This document shows positions 1 to 6,285 of a DNA stretch of 8,730 nucleotides, piece after piece (position 1 is the stretch's first letter; the number at the start of each line of letters is the position of its first letter). Made by a program: the position numbers and the translations under genes. The stretch covers positions 1-8,730 of the forward strand of contig JAFYVO010000051.1 in the NCBI GenBank assembly GCA_017549085.1, read 5' to 3'. This DNA is from Thermoguttaceae bacterium. GTDB lineage: Bacteria; Planctomycetota; Planctomycetia; Pirellulales; Thermoguttaceae. The notes under the pieces were generated by a model. That model worked only from the letters and a program-made list of their open reading frames with translations, had not been told where the DNA came from and ran no database searches.

Positions 1-85
1 AATAAGCGGAGCCCAACCCGCATTCCACCGCGCCGTTTTCCGCCGCCCTCCCCCAAGCGAAGACGGCGAAAAAGAGCGTTCGGTT

Positions 86-988
86 TTATTCCATTTCGCT
101 TCCGAGCGTCGCGCCTTCGGCGAAGTTCGTTACGTTATCGTAGTCGGCGGCGCTCAAAGACGAGTGTTCGTCTCCGGCCAAATCGCGTTCGTGATCGTGT
201 CCGTGTTCGTCTTCGCTTGCGTCCGCTTCGCCGAACAAGCCGTCTTCGCCGGGGAAAATCAGCTGGAACGAATCGGCGTTGTACCAACGTCCGTTTTTCT
301 TGTACGGTTGCGCGACCCCTTCGTCGCCGACGACGAAACGCTTCCCTTCGTAGGAACCTTTTTCGGCGCGGAAGTACGCGATCGATTTATTTTGGAACAT
401 CAGGCCGAGACGGTCGTTGTAGTTGCCGCCGCTCGTCCCGTCGGAGTCGTAGGCGAGTTCCATCACCGTCGTTTCGCGCGGTTCGTCGTCGGCGATTTCG
501 TAACCGTCGTCGTCCGAAATAAATTCGCCGAACGGGTGTTGCTCGTCCGCCGCCATCCCCTCGCCGTCGAACGCGAGCCAGAAAAGGAGCGCTTTCCCCG
601 GCTCGTCGCCGCATCGGCGCCCGACTTCGTCGACCATTTTTTCGATTTCGCCGGTTTTCAACACTTTCGGCCAACGCTTCAAAATATGCCGCTTCACCGC
701 GGCGCGCGCTTTTTCGTAATTCGGCGAACTCGGATTATAGCAACAACGGCACGCGCAGCTGTCCGGCGGGTACTCGCCGTGTTCCTGCTTGTAAATTTCA
801 AGCGCGGTTTCAATATCGGCCAATCGCGTTTTCGCGGTCGCTCCGGCGAAAAAGCCGCGCGCGCCGCCGAACGCGACGAGCGCGATCCCGGCCAAGAGTC
901 CAATAATCGCGATCACGACCAAAATTTCGATCAACGTAAACCCTTGCAGAGCGCGCCGACCGGCCGCTCGTTTCGCAACGCTCGTCAT
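86..988 (-). CDS. GspG-like major pseudopilin with prepilin N-terminal cleavage/methylation domain
   Basis: This is a 300-residue secreted subunit of a type II secretion or type IV pilus-like fibre. The N-terminus is a class III (prepilin) leader: a basic stretch (residues 6-13), cleavage expected after Gly16 in LQG/FTLIE, Phe17 as new first residue, and Glu21 at position +5. A hydrophobic helix follows to about residue 40. The region 50-75 (KTRLADIETALEIYKQEHGE) resembles the GspG helix that leads into the globular domain. Near the end, SFQLIFPGEDGLFG (240-253) and DNVTNF (284-289) resemble the C-terminal part of GspG-like pseudopilins. Oddities are a CACRCC cluster (78-83) with another Cys at 126, and a His/Asp/Glu-rich insert at 252-276. 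At 300 residues it is about twice classical GspG. The start has only a weak ribosome binding site (GGGAA about 10 bases upstream), but the leader geometry fixes it. It lies last in the cluster, 224 bases after pilC. The family is clear; the exact substrate role is inferred. Confidence 0.9.
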   Translation of the reverse strand: MTSVAKRAAGRRALQGFTLIEILVVIAIIGLLAGIALVAFGGARGFFAGATAKTRLADIETALEIYKQEHGEYPPDSCACRCCYNPSSPNYEKARAAVKRHILKRWPKVLKTGEIEKMVDEVGRRCGDEPGKALLFWLAFDGEGMAADEQHPFGEFISDDDGYEIADDEPRETTVMELAYDSDGTSGGNYNDRLGLMFQNKSIAYFRAEKGSYEGKRFVVGDEGVAQPYKKNGRWYNADSFQLIFPGEDGLFGEADASEDEHGHDHERDLAGDEHSSLSAADYDNVTNFAEGATLGSEME

Positions 989-1090
989 TCTTTTCGTTCC
1001 CGTTCTGTTCGCTAAGCGCCGTAAAAGCGCGTCGTTTTTAAAGTCGAGCGGTTTCGTCGTCTTTACTCTATTGGTGGAGGCGACGCCGCC

Positions 1091-1130
1091 GAAAGTTCCG
1101 ATTTTTTTCGCGACTTTCGAAGAAAGTTCC
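1091..1130. repeat. Paired 9-bp direct repeat in the pilC-pseudopilin spacer
   Basis: GAAAGTTCC occurs at 1091-1099 and again at 1122-1130, 31 bases apart start to start, close to three helical turns. Between them lies ACTTTCGAAGAAAGT (1113-1127), a 6-bp inverted repeat with a three-base loop that shares the right-hand copy. The element is upstream of the pseudopilin gene, so a protein-binding site is possible. No clear promoter is seen beside it and the role is unknown. Confidence 0.35.
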
Positions 1131-1162
1131 CTTCGGTCTAGCGCGTTATAATCGGTAAAATC

Positions 1163-1195
1163 GGCGACGGACGAGACGGTCGCCCGCCCGTCGCC
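1163..1195 (-). terminator. Stem-loop just downstream of pilC, possible terminator
   Basis: GGCGACGG (1163-1170) and CCGTCGCC (1188-1195) form a perfect 8-bp inverted repeat with a 17-base loop, beginning 17 bases after the pilC stop codon on the minus strand. It is followed on that strand by GATTTTA, a short T tract only. A competing pairing with GTCGCC at 1179-1184 also exists. The position suits a terminator or an RNA-stabilising hairpin between pilC and the pseudopilin gene, but the weak U tract leaves this unproven. Confidence 0.4.
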
Positions 1196-1212
1196 AAGGT
1201 TTTCCGCCGTCG

Positions 1213-2094
1213 TTATTGCGACAGCGATTCGATGAGCTTAATCATCGGGAGGAAGAGCGCGACGACGATCGTACCGACGATGCCGCCGAGCCCCATAACC
1301 AACAGCGGTTCGAGCATACTCAACAACGCTTCGGTGTACGTTTGAACTTCGTCGTCGAACACGTCCGCGACTTTGTAAAGCATCGTGTCGAGTTCCCCGG
1401 TTTCTTCGCCGACGTCGACCATATTGACGACGATGTCGCCCAAAACCTTCGCTTGCAACTTCATCATATAAATCAAACAGCCAATCGGGCCGGCCAAGAA
1501 GCAGAAGAAGTAGAACAAGCACGCGGGATGGAAGCCCGGACGCGAATGATTGCGCATCGGGTTCGCGATGGTGTCCCCGTCGCGAATCGCTTCCAAAATC
1601 TTTTGGTACATCTTTTCGAAAACGCCGTTGTTCGTGGTTTCGCGGGTGATGTGCAGCGCTTCCAAAATCGGAACCCCGGATTGAACGAGCGTTCCAAGGG
1701 TTCGCGTCGTACGAGCGACGACCGTTTTTTCAAGCAACGGGCCGAAAATCGGAATCCGCAACATAAACAAGTGCCACCCGAAACGCATATACGAGAAACT
1801 GGTCGTAATCTTAATGAACAACCAAATCCCCAACGGAATCCCCGGGCCAAGGTACCAGTACGTCATACACGCGTGCGACGCCGTGATGAGGAACTGGGTC
1901 AACCCCGGCAACTCGACGTCGAAGTCGGCGAAGATCGCTTCGAACTGCGGAACGATCTTCATCATAATGAAGATCAAAATCCCGATAGCGAAGATCAAAA
2001 CCGCGACCGGGTACGTCATCGCCGACTTAATTTTCGCCTTCAACTGTTCCGAACGTTCGAGGAACTCGGCCAAACGTTGAAGAATGACTTCCAA
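1213..2094 (-). CDS. pilC: PilC/GspF inner-membrane platform protein, C-terminal part (downstream of frame break)
   Basis: This is the larger part of a PilC/GspF protein whose N-terminal part is read in another frame (2540-2040). Joined by a -1 shift at 2097-2103 the whole gene is 1213-2540 and about 442 residues, a normal family length. Its first codon here is TTG, an internal leucine codon and not a natural start. In joined numbering, residues 179-196 and about 231-246 are membrane segments, a second T2SSF-type domain begins near 272 (VARTTRTLGTLVQSGVPILEAL), MVDVGEETGELD (374-385) is a strongly conserved family stretch, and 415-434 is the last membrane helix. PilC/GspF sits in the cytoplasmic membrane and couples the ATPases to pilin assembly. 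Between the expected PMRNHS stretch and VVNMVDVGEE there is an extra hydrophobic stretch (about 339-361, with Cys and several Phe) that classical PilC proteins lack. Expressed alone, this half would lack the first cytoplasmic domain. Confidence 0.85.
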   Translation of the reverse strand: MEVILQRLAEFLERSEQLKAKIKSAMTYPVAVLIFAIGILIFIMMKIVPQFEAIFADFDVELPGLTQFLITASHACMTYWYLGPGIPLGIWLFIKITTSFSYMRFGWHLFMLRIPIFGPLLEKTVVARTTRTLGTLVQSGVPILEALHITRETTNNGVFEKMYQKILEAIRDGDTIANPMRNHSRPGFHPACLFYFFCFLAGPIGCLIYMMKLQAKVLGDIVVNMVDVGEETGELDTMLYKVADVFDDEVQTYTEALLSMLEPLLVMGLGGIVGTIVVALFLPMIKLIESLSQ

Positions 2095-2540
2095 GGCCCC
2101 CCCGCCTCGCCGGCCTTAATCATATTGACGTAAAGGCGGCTGAAGGCTTTCGGCGACTTCGCCATCGCTTCCGACAAGCTCGACCCGCTTTCGATTTCGT
2201 TGCAAACGTCGAGGAGGCAGTTGCGGAGCGGGCCCGGCTTCGATTGTTGTTGCAAAATATTCAAGCTGCGCAAAATCGGCAAGCCCGCGTCTTGCAGAAT
2301 CGAAAGGTTCCGCGTAAAGTCGCGAAGGATTTTCGGTTTGACGCGCCCGAAGGTGAAGGTTTTGCCGGTCGCGGCCTTCTTTTTCTTGGCGGCCTTGCGG
2401 TCTTTATGGAGAACGATTTTCGTAACGTGATAACCGCTCTCCTTTAGCGTTGCGGTAACTTCCTCTTCGGTACTCGCTTCGATAACGTCGGTAAACGCCT
2501 TGCCGGCGGAGTCGATCGCTTCTACTTTAAACTTGGGCAT
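2040..2540 (-). CDS. pilC: PilC/GspF inner-membrane platform protein, N-terminal part (truncated by frame break)
   Basis: This is the first third of pilC. The chosen ATG at 2538-2540 gives MPKFKVEAIDSAG, the usual PilC/GspF opening, with AAAAGGTG (2546-2553) five bases upstream as ribosome binding site. A longer version starting at 2567 would add nine residues with no family support. Residues 1-45 are the N-terminal cytoplasmic region, 46-58 are very basic (KDRKAAKKKKAATGK), and the first T2SSF domain starts near 72 (LRDFTRNLSILQDAGLPILRSL). The reading runs correctly to KAGEAGG (142-148), then changes to 18 unrelated residues and a stop. The other frame continues with ALEVILQRLAEFL, exactly what the family has here. 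The two frames overlap by 55 bases. A product of this frame alone would be a soluble 166-residue fragment without membrane helices. The likely promoter is at 2594-2622. It may be a pseudogene, a sequencing error or a recoded gene. Confidence 0.85.
   Translation of the reverse strand: MPKFKVEAIDSAGKAFTDVIEASTEEEVTATLKESGYHVTKIVLHKDRKAAKKKKAATGKTFTFGRVKPKILRDFTRNLSILQDAGLPILRSLNILQQQSKPGPLRNCLLDVCNEIESGSSLSEAMAKSPKAFSRLYVNMIKAGEAGGPWKSFFNVWPSSSNVRNS
2097..2103 (-). other. Frame-break site in pilC: run of seven G on the coding strand, perfect -1 slippery heptamer
   Basis: The plus strand has seven C at 2097-2103. On the coding strand the incoming frame reads GAG GCG GGG GGG CCT, so the run is exactly G GGG GGG in the X XXY YYZ phase of a -1 slippery site. 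A one-base backward slip, or one more G, gives GAG GCG GGG GGG GCC TTG GAA, which encodes the family-typical EAGGALE. An AAGG motif on the coding strand (2114-2117) lies ten bases upstream of the run, a spacing like that of stimulatory Shine-Dalgarno-like elements in bacterial frameshifting. A homopolymer sequencing error or a real indel would look the same. Confidence 0.85.
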
Positions 2541-2891
2541 ACGGCACCTTTTGACTTGGGGATTCAAACGGCGAAAAGATAACGCGAATATCTATTTTAA
2601 CGAAAAGTTCGCGATTTATCAACGCCGCCGAGCGGTTTTCTTCAAATTTTGGCGCAATTTCTTCTTGCGATTCGGCAAATTATAACGACAAGGCGTTCCA
2701 ATAGAAACGATAACGCCGAGCGCGCCGATTTTACCGGTCGCGCCGACGCGTCGTTTTACCGAACCATTTTCGCCCTTTCTCCTAAACCTCCTCTTTTCGA
2801 ATCCCAACGCGACGCCGACGACGGGCGCCGCGTCGAGCGCCGAATCGAAGGTTCGAAGTCGAGCCGACCCGCCGTTCGCGGGCCTCCCGTC
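2541..2891. other. 351-base spacer between PilB paralogue 1 and pilC
   Basis: I see no convincing gene here. The spacer holds the pilC ribosome binding site and the pilC promoter candidate at 2594-2622. A perfect TATAAT on the minus strand at 2679-2684 has only a poor -35 (TTTCTA at 2702-2707, spacing 17), so it is a weak second promoter candidate. On the minus strand, purine-rich GAGGAGG (2787-2793) and GGAGAAAGGG (2773-2782) precede a three-codon ATG-GTT-CGG-TAA (2767-2756). The stretch nearest PilB paralogue 1 (about 2810-2890) is GC-rich without a clean terminator. Confidence 0.6.
2594..2622 (-). promoter_or_regulatory. Candidate sigma70-type promoter of pilC
   Basis: On the minus strand TTGATA (2622-2617, five of six to the -35 consensus) is separated by 17 bases from TAAAAT (2599-2594, five of six to the -10 consensus). 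Transcription would start near 2587, leaving a leader of about 47 bases before the pilC ATG at 2540. The region just upstream is A-rich on the coding strand. The match is good by the general bacterial consensus; sigma-factor preferences in this organism are not known. Confidence 0.6.
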
Positions 2892-4601
2892 TTAGGCGTC
2901 CAAAACGGTTTCGCGGACGACCTCTTCGATCGTCGTCGTCCCTTCGAAGACCTTAATGAGACCGGCGTCGCGCAGGGTGAGCATCCCGTTGCGCTGAGCG
3001 GCCTCGCGCATCTCGGCGACGGAACCGTTTCGCAAAATGATGTCGCGAATCTCTTCGTTGACCATCAGGAACTCGTGAATCGCGGTTCGGCCTTTATAAC
3101 CGGTGTTGTTGCACGTCGCGCAACCGGCGCCTTGATAAAAGTGTTTCCCGGCGACGTCTTGCGGCGTGAGCCCGAGTTCGGCGAGTTGCTCCTCGGACGG
3201 TTTCACCTCCGTTCGGCAGTCTTTGCAGATTCGGCGAACGAGACGCTGCGCCAAAATCGCGCGCAAAGTCGCGGTGATAAGGAACTCGGGGATCCCCATA
3301 TCCTTCAAACGGGTGATCGTGCTCGGCGCGTCGTTCGTGTGGAGCGTGCTGAAGACCAAGTGGCCCGTGAGGGACGCTTGAACGGCGATCTGCGCGGTTT
3401 CGCGGTCGCGGATTTCCCCGACGAGGATAACGTCCGGGTCCTGACGCAAAATCGAGCGGAGGCACTGCGCGAACGTGTTGCCGATTTCCGCGTCGATCGG
3501 CATTTGGACGATGCCGTCGATGTCGTACTCGACCGGGTCTTCGGTCGTCATCAGCTTCTCGGTAACGACGTTCAGTTCCGAAAGCGCGGAGTAGAGCGTC
3601 GTCGTTTTCCCGGAACCGGTCGGCCCGGTGACGAGGATAATGCCGTTCGGCGACTCGATGACTTGACGGAATTGCGTCATCAGCTCTTGCGACATACCGA
3701 CGTTGTTCAAGTCGAGCGAAATAACCGACTTGTCCAAAATCCGGCAAACGACGCTTTCGCCGAACATCGTCGGGAGAACGCTGACGCGGAAGTCGATCGG
3801 CGTCCCGGCGACCATCAAGCGAATACGACCGTCTTGCGGGAGGCGTTTTTCGGCGATGTCGAGGTTCGCCAACACCTTAATACGAGTCGTGATCGCGCTG
3901 GCCAAGTGGCGCGGCGGCGGAACCATTTCGTACAGCGTCCCGTCCGCTTTGATGCGGATTTTGAACTCGTCTTCGAACGGTTCGAAGTGGATGTCGCTGG
4001 CGTGGTCTTTAATCCCGAGGAGGAAGACCATATTCAGGAGCTTGCGCACCGGCGCGCTTTCGGAAAGGGCTTCGGCGCTGGCCAAGTCGAGCTCGCCGTT
4101 TTCGTCGAGCGCGTCTTGGTATTCCTTATCGTTTTTCAGGTCGTCGAGGATCGACTCGACGCTGTCGCCTTGGTCGGTGGCGTAGTAGCGTTCGAGGGCC
4201 GTGTCGATTTCCTTCGGGGTCGAAACGACGACGCGAATTTGGTACCCGAGGAAGTTGCGCAACTCGTCCATTACGGAGAGGTTTTGCGGCTCGCTCGTGG
4301 CGATCGTCAGCGTGTCGTCGCGGAACGCCAACGGAATCGAGCGATACATATGCGCCATCGCTTCGGTGAAGTGCGCGAGGACTTCCTTCGGAACGGTCAA
4401 ATCGGAAATCGCGACGACCTGCAGTCCGAGCTGTTCGCCGAGCGCCTGCGCGAGTTGATCTTCGGTCAGCATATTCATACTGATCGCGATTTGCCCGATC
4501 AGTTCGCCGGAGCGTTGGCTCTGCTCTTCGCGCAAAAGCTCCAACTGTTCTTCGTCGACGTAACCGAGGTCGACGAGGACTTGCCCAAAACTACGCGCCA
4601 T
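2892..4601 (-). CDS. pilB: PilB/GspE-type assembly ATPase, paralogue 1
   Basis: This 569-residue hexameric ATPase powers pilus or pseudopilus assembly from the cytoplasmic side of the inner membrane. Residues 1-140 form the N-terminal part (MshEN/T2SSE_N-like, LGYVDEEQLELL and MLTEDQLAQALGEQLGL). The catalytic core has SDIHFEPFED (202-211), Walker A GPTGSGKT (326-333), Asp box TTEDPVEY (352-359), Walker B ILVGEIRD (392-399) and His box TGHLVFSTLHTND (412-424). Cys459/Cys462 and Cys494/Cys497 make the tetracysteine zinc site of PilB/GspE. The length is normal for PilB. The ATG at 4599-4601 follows GGAG (4611-4614) by nine bases. A linker at about 145-180 is acidic and low in conserved residues. 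It lies between pilT and pilC, so pairing with that PilC is likely. A GspE of a secretion system cannot be told from PilB by sequence alone. The N-terminal c-di-GMP motif looks degenerate, so nucleotide sensing is uncertain. Confidence 0.95.
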   Translation of the reverse strand: MARSFGQVLVDLGYVDEEQLELLREEQSQRSGELIGQIAISMNMLTEDQLAQALGEQLGLQVVAISDLTVPKEVLAHFTEAMAHMYRSIPLAFRDDTLTIATSEPQNLSVMDELRNFLGYQIRVVVSTPKEIDTALERYYATDQGDSVESILDDLKNDKEYQDALDENGELDLASAEALSESAPVRKLLNMVFLLGIKDHASDIHFEPFEDEFKIRIKADGTLYEMVPPPRHLASAITTRIKVLANLDIAEKRLPQDGRIRLMVAGTPIDFRVSVLPTMFGESVVCRILDKSVISLDLNNVGMSQELMTQFRQVIESPNGIILVTGPTGSGKTTTLYSALSELNVVTEKLMTTEDPVEYDIDGIVQMPIDAEIGNTFAQCLRSILRQDPDVILVGEIRDRETAQIAVQASLTGHLVFSTLHTNDAPSTITRLKDMGIPEFLITATLRAILAQRLVRRICKDCRTEVKPSEEQLAELGLTPQDVAGKHFYQGAGCATCNNTGYKGRTAIHEFLMVNEEIRDIILRNGSVAEMREAAQRNGMLTLRDAGLIKVFEGTTTIEEVVRETVLDA

Positions 4602-4909
4602 CTGTTTCTTCTCCGTTTCGATTTTTTCGTTTGCGAACGCGCCCCCAAGTCTTGCCGAACGCGGCGAAGCGTTGCGGCGAAACGCGTCGTTTTGTATCGT
4701 TTTGAAACAGTCCGGCGGCGTTTTGCGTTAGTTTTCCGTTCGTTTCGCGGGAACCGTTTCTTAGTTAAGCAAAGTCGGCGCCAAAAGCCGCCGTTTTTAT
4801 TTTTTCGTCGAAATATTTTTCGAAAAGGGTCGTTTTCCGAACGGCGCCGCCGAGCCGAGCGCTTCGCCTCGACGGCGCGTTTTCCGTTCGCGTTCGCGAG
4901 GAAGCGGGA
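4602..4909. other. 308-base spacer between pilT and PilB paralogue 1
   Basis: No gene is visible. The spacer holds a long stem-loop just after pilT (4838-4890), an A/T-rich stretch on either side of a small hairpin TCGAAA/TTTCGA (4808-4823), and the ribosome binding site of PilB paralogue 1 (4611-4614). I found no promoter with both boxes at good spacing on the minus strand, so paralogue 1 may depend on transcription from upstream or on a promoter that I cannot recognise. Confidence 0.55.
4838..4890 (-). terminator. Complex stem-loop after pilT, possible terminator or RNA-end structure
   Basis: Outer arms CGAACGG (4838-4844) and CCGTTCG (4884-4890) are perfectly complementary, and inner arms GCGCCG (4844-4849) and CGGCGC (4873-4878) extend the pairing, with a six-base bulge on one side. 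A small GC-GAA-GC hairpin can form in the loop. It starts about 20 bases after the pilT stop. The following minus-strand sequence (GAAAACGACCCTTTT) has only a late, short T run, so it is not a classic intrinsic terminator. Confidence 0.35.
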
Positions 4910-6016
4910 TTATTCTTCGTCCTCGCCTTCGCCTTGGGTTCCGAGCCCGGCTTCCCAGCGGCGCATCCGTTCTTCGAGCTGTTCCGGCCCGTTCGACTTG
5001 ATGAGCGCGTCCTCCTTCGTAACGATTTGATCTTTCCAAAGGCGGAAGATGTGGTCGTCGAGGAGCTGCATCCCGAGCTTGTGCCCGGTTTGAATCGAGG
5101 AGTTAATACGGAACGTTTTGTTTTCGCGGATAAGGTTCGCGATAGCGGACGTAACGACGAGCATTTCGTACGCGGCGACGCGGCCCCCTTGGATGCGCGG
5201 GAGGAGCTGTTGCGACAAAATACCGATAATCGACGTCGACAGCTGCGTGCGGATTTGCTCTTGTTGGTTCGTCGGGAAAACGTCGATGATACGGTTGACC
5301 GTCCCTTGCGCCCCGGTGGTGTGGAGGGTGCCGAAGACGACGTGCCCCGTTTCGGCGGCGGTAATCGCGGCTTCGATCGTTTCCAAGTCGCGCATTTCCC
5401 CGACGAGGATGACGTCCGGGTCTTGACGCAACGCGCCGCGGATCGCGTCGGCGAAGGACATAACGTCGACGCCGACTTCGCGTTGGTTAACGGTCGACTT
5501 TTTGTGATAGTGGTAAAATTCGATCGGGTCTTCGATCGTGATGATGTGGTGGTCGACGTTCGTGTTCAGCCAGTCGATGCAGGCCGCGAGCGTCGTCGAC
5601 TTCCCGGAACCGGTCGGCCCGGTAACCAGGATCATACCGCGCGGACGTTGAATGAGTTCGCGCATAACGGACGGCGTCCCGAGCTGCTCCATCGAGAGCA
5701 TATCGTTCGGAATTTGACGCAAAACCATCCCGGTGTTCCCCTTCTGTTTGAAGACGGAAACGCGGAAACGGGCTTTGTCGCCGAACGCGAACCCGAAGTC
5801 GGTGCCGCCGCGCTCTTGCAATTCTTGTTGGCAGCGGCCCGGCGTGATACTTTTCATCAGCGAGACGGTGTCGGCCGGCTCGAGCGTTTTCGTTTCCAAG
5901 CGCACCATGCGCCCGTGAAGACGAAGCACCGGAGGTTGACCGACGGCGATGTGCAAGTCGGACGCGCCGCGAACGACGACGGTTTCGAGGAGTTTGTCGA
6001 TTAGAATCGTGCCCAT
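4910..6016 (-). CDS. pilT: PilT-type retraction ATPase
   Basis: PilT is the hexameric motor that drives pilus disassembly and retraction (twitching, surface sensing, DNA uptake in known systems). The 368 residues match the usual PilT length. The N-terminal PAS-like domain is typical ([20 protein letters not shown], 17-36). The core has Walker A GPTGSGKS (133-140), Asp box TIEDPIEF (160-167), Walker B ILVGEMRD (203-210) and His box [11 protein letters not shown] (223-233). There is no tetracysteine site, as expected for PilT. The C-terminal AIRNLIRE motif appears as AIANLIRE (291-298), with Ala for the usual Arg. The tail is acidic (GEGEDEE). The ATG at 6014-6016 follows AAAGAGG (6021-6027) by four bases. 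A promoter candidate is at 6041-6068. Its presence between two PilB-like genes argues that at least one fibre here is a retractable type IV pilus and not only a secretion pseudopilus. Confidence 0.95.
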   Translation of the reverse strand: MGTILIDKLLETVVVRGASDLHIAVGQPPVLRLHGRMVRLETKTLEPADTVSLMKSITPGRCQQELQERGGTDFGFAFGDKARFRVSVFKQKGNTGMVLRQIPNDMLSMEQLGTPSVMRELIQRPRGMILVTGPTGSGKSTTLAACIDWLNTNVDHHIITIEDPIEFYHYHKKSTVNQREVGVDVMSFADAIRGALRQDPDVILVGEMRDLETIEAAITAAETGHVVFGTLHTTGAQGTVNRIIDVFPTNQQEQIRTQLSTSIIGILSQQLLPRIQGGRVAAYEMLVVTSAIANLIRENKTFRINSSIQTGHKLGMQLLDDHIFRLWKDQIVTKEDALIKSNGPEQLEERMRRWEAGLGTQGEGEDEE

Positions 6017-6040
6017 ACGACCTCTTTAAACCCTAAATCT

Positions 6041-6068
6041 ATTAAAATCGTGATATTTTTATTTCCAA
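6041..6068 (-). promoter_or_regulatory. Candidate sigma70-type promoter of pilT
   Basis: On the minus strand TTGGAA (6068-6063, four of six) and TTTAAT (6046-6041, five of six) are 16 bases apart. Transcription would begin about 18-20 bases before the pilT start, just upstream of its ribosome binding site. The surrounding 45 bases are clearly more A/T-rich than the rest of the spacer, which supports a promoter. Confidence 0.45.
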
Positions 6069-6104
6069 GCGTCCGACGGCGTCCGGTTTGCGAGCGGCGC
6101 AAAC
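6069..6104. repeat. Direct repeat and hairpin abutting the pilT -35 box
   Basis: GCGTCCG occurs at 6069-6075 and 6079-6085, ten bases apart start to start (one helical turn), with the first copy touching the -35 box. Next to it GTTTGCG (6086-6092) and CGCAAAC (6098-6104) form a perfect 7-bp stem with a five-base loop. On the minus strand the order is hairpin, repeats, promoter. This could be an activator or repressor site; no family match is claimed. Confidence 0.4.
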
Positions 6105-6285
6105 GGCGGGAGGGCGCGCGTCGGGGTAAATTCGGTTGGCTTTTGGACGCGAACGGCGGCGAAGCGTTTCGGAAAACGGACGATTTTCGACGTTTTTTGC
6201 AAAATTTCGACTTATTCGGTCGATTTTAACGTTCGTTCGTCCGTTTCCGTTTTGTTTCGCCCTTTTTCTCGGCGTCCGCGTTCGA

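Noticed and set aside
1..85. Possible terminator after the pseudopilin gene
   Set aside because: Short CGCCGT/ACGGCG complementarity is present, but the loop is long and no T tract follows on the minus strand. Not strong enough to call.
164..1015. 283-codon open frame on the plus strand
   Set aside because: Antisense to the pseudopilin, whose leader peptide and C-terminal landmarks are clear. No independent support.
1216..2133. 305-codon open frame on the plus strand
   Set aside because: Antisense to the well-conserved C-terminal part of PilC. The product is a charged, low-information sequence.
2619..2807. 62-codon minus-strand frame between PilB paralogue 1 and pilC
   Set aside because: Starts at a TTG with no properly spaced ribosome binding site, is extremely basic, has no family resemblance and runs up to the pilC promoter.
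2649..5030. 793-codon open frame on the plus strand
   Set aside because: Antisense to PilB paralogue 1, whose catalytic motifs are all intact. The translation is Arg-rich, without a domain or ribosome binding site, and runs through spacers. It is best explained by base-word bias.
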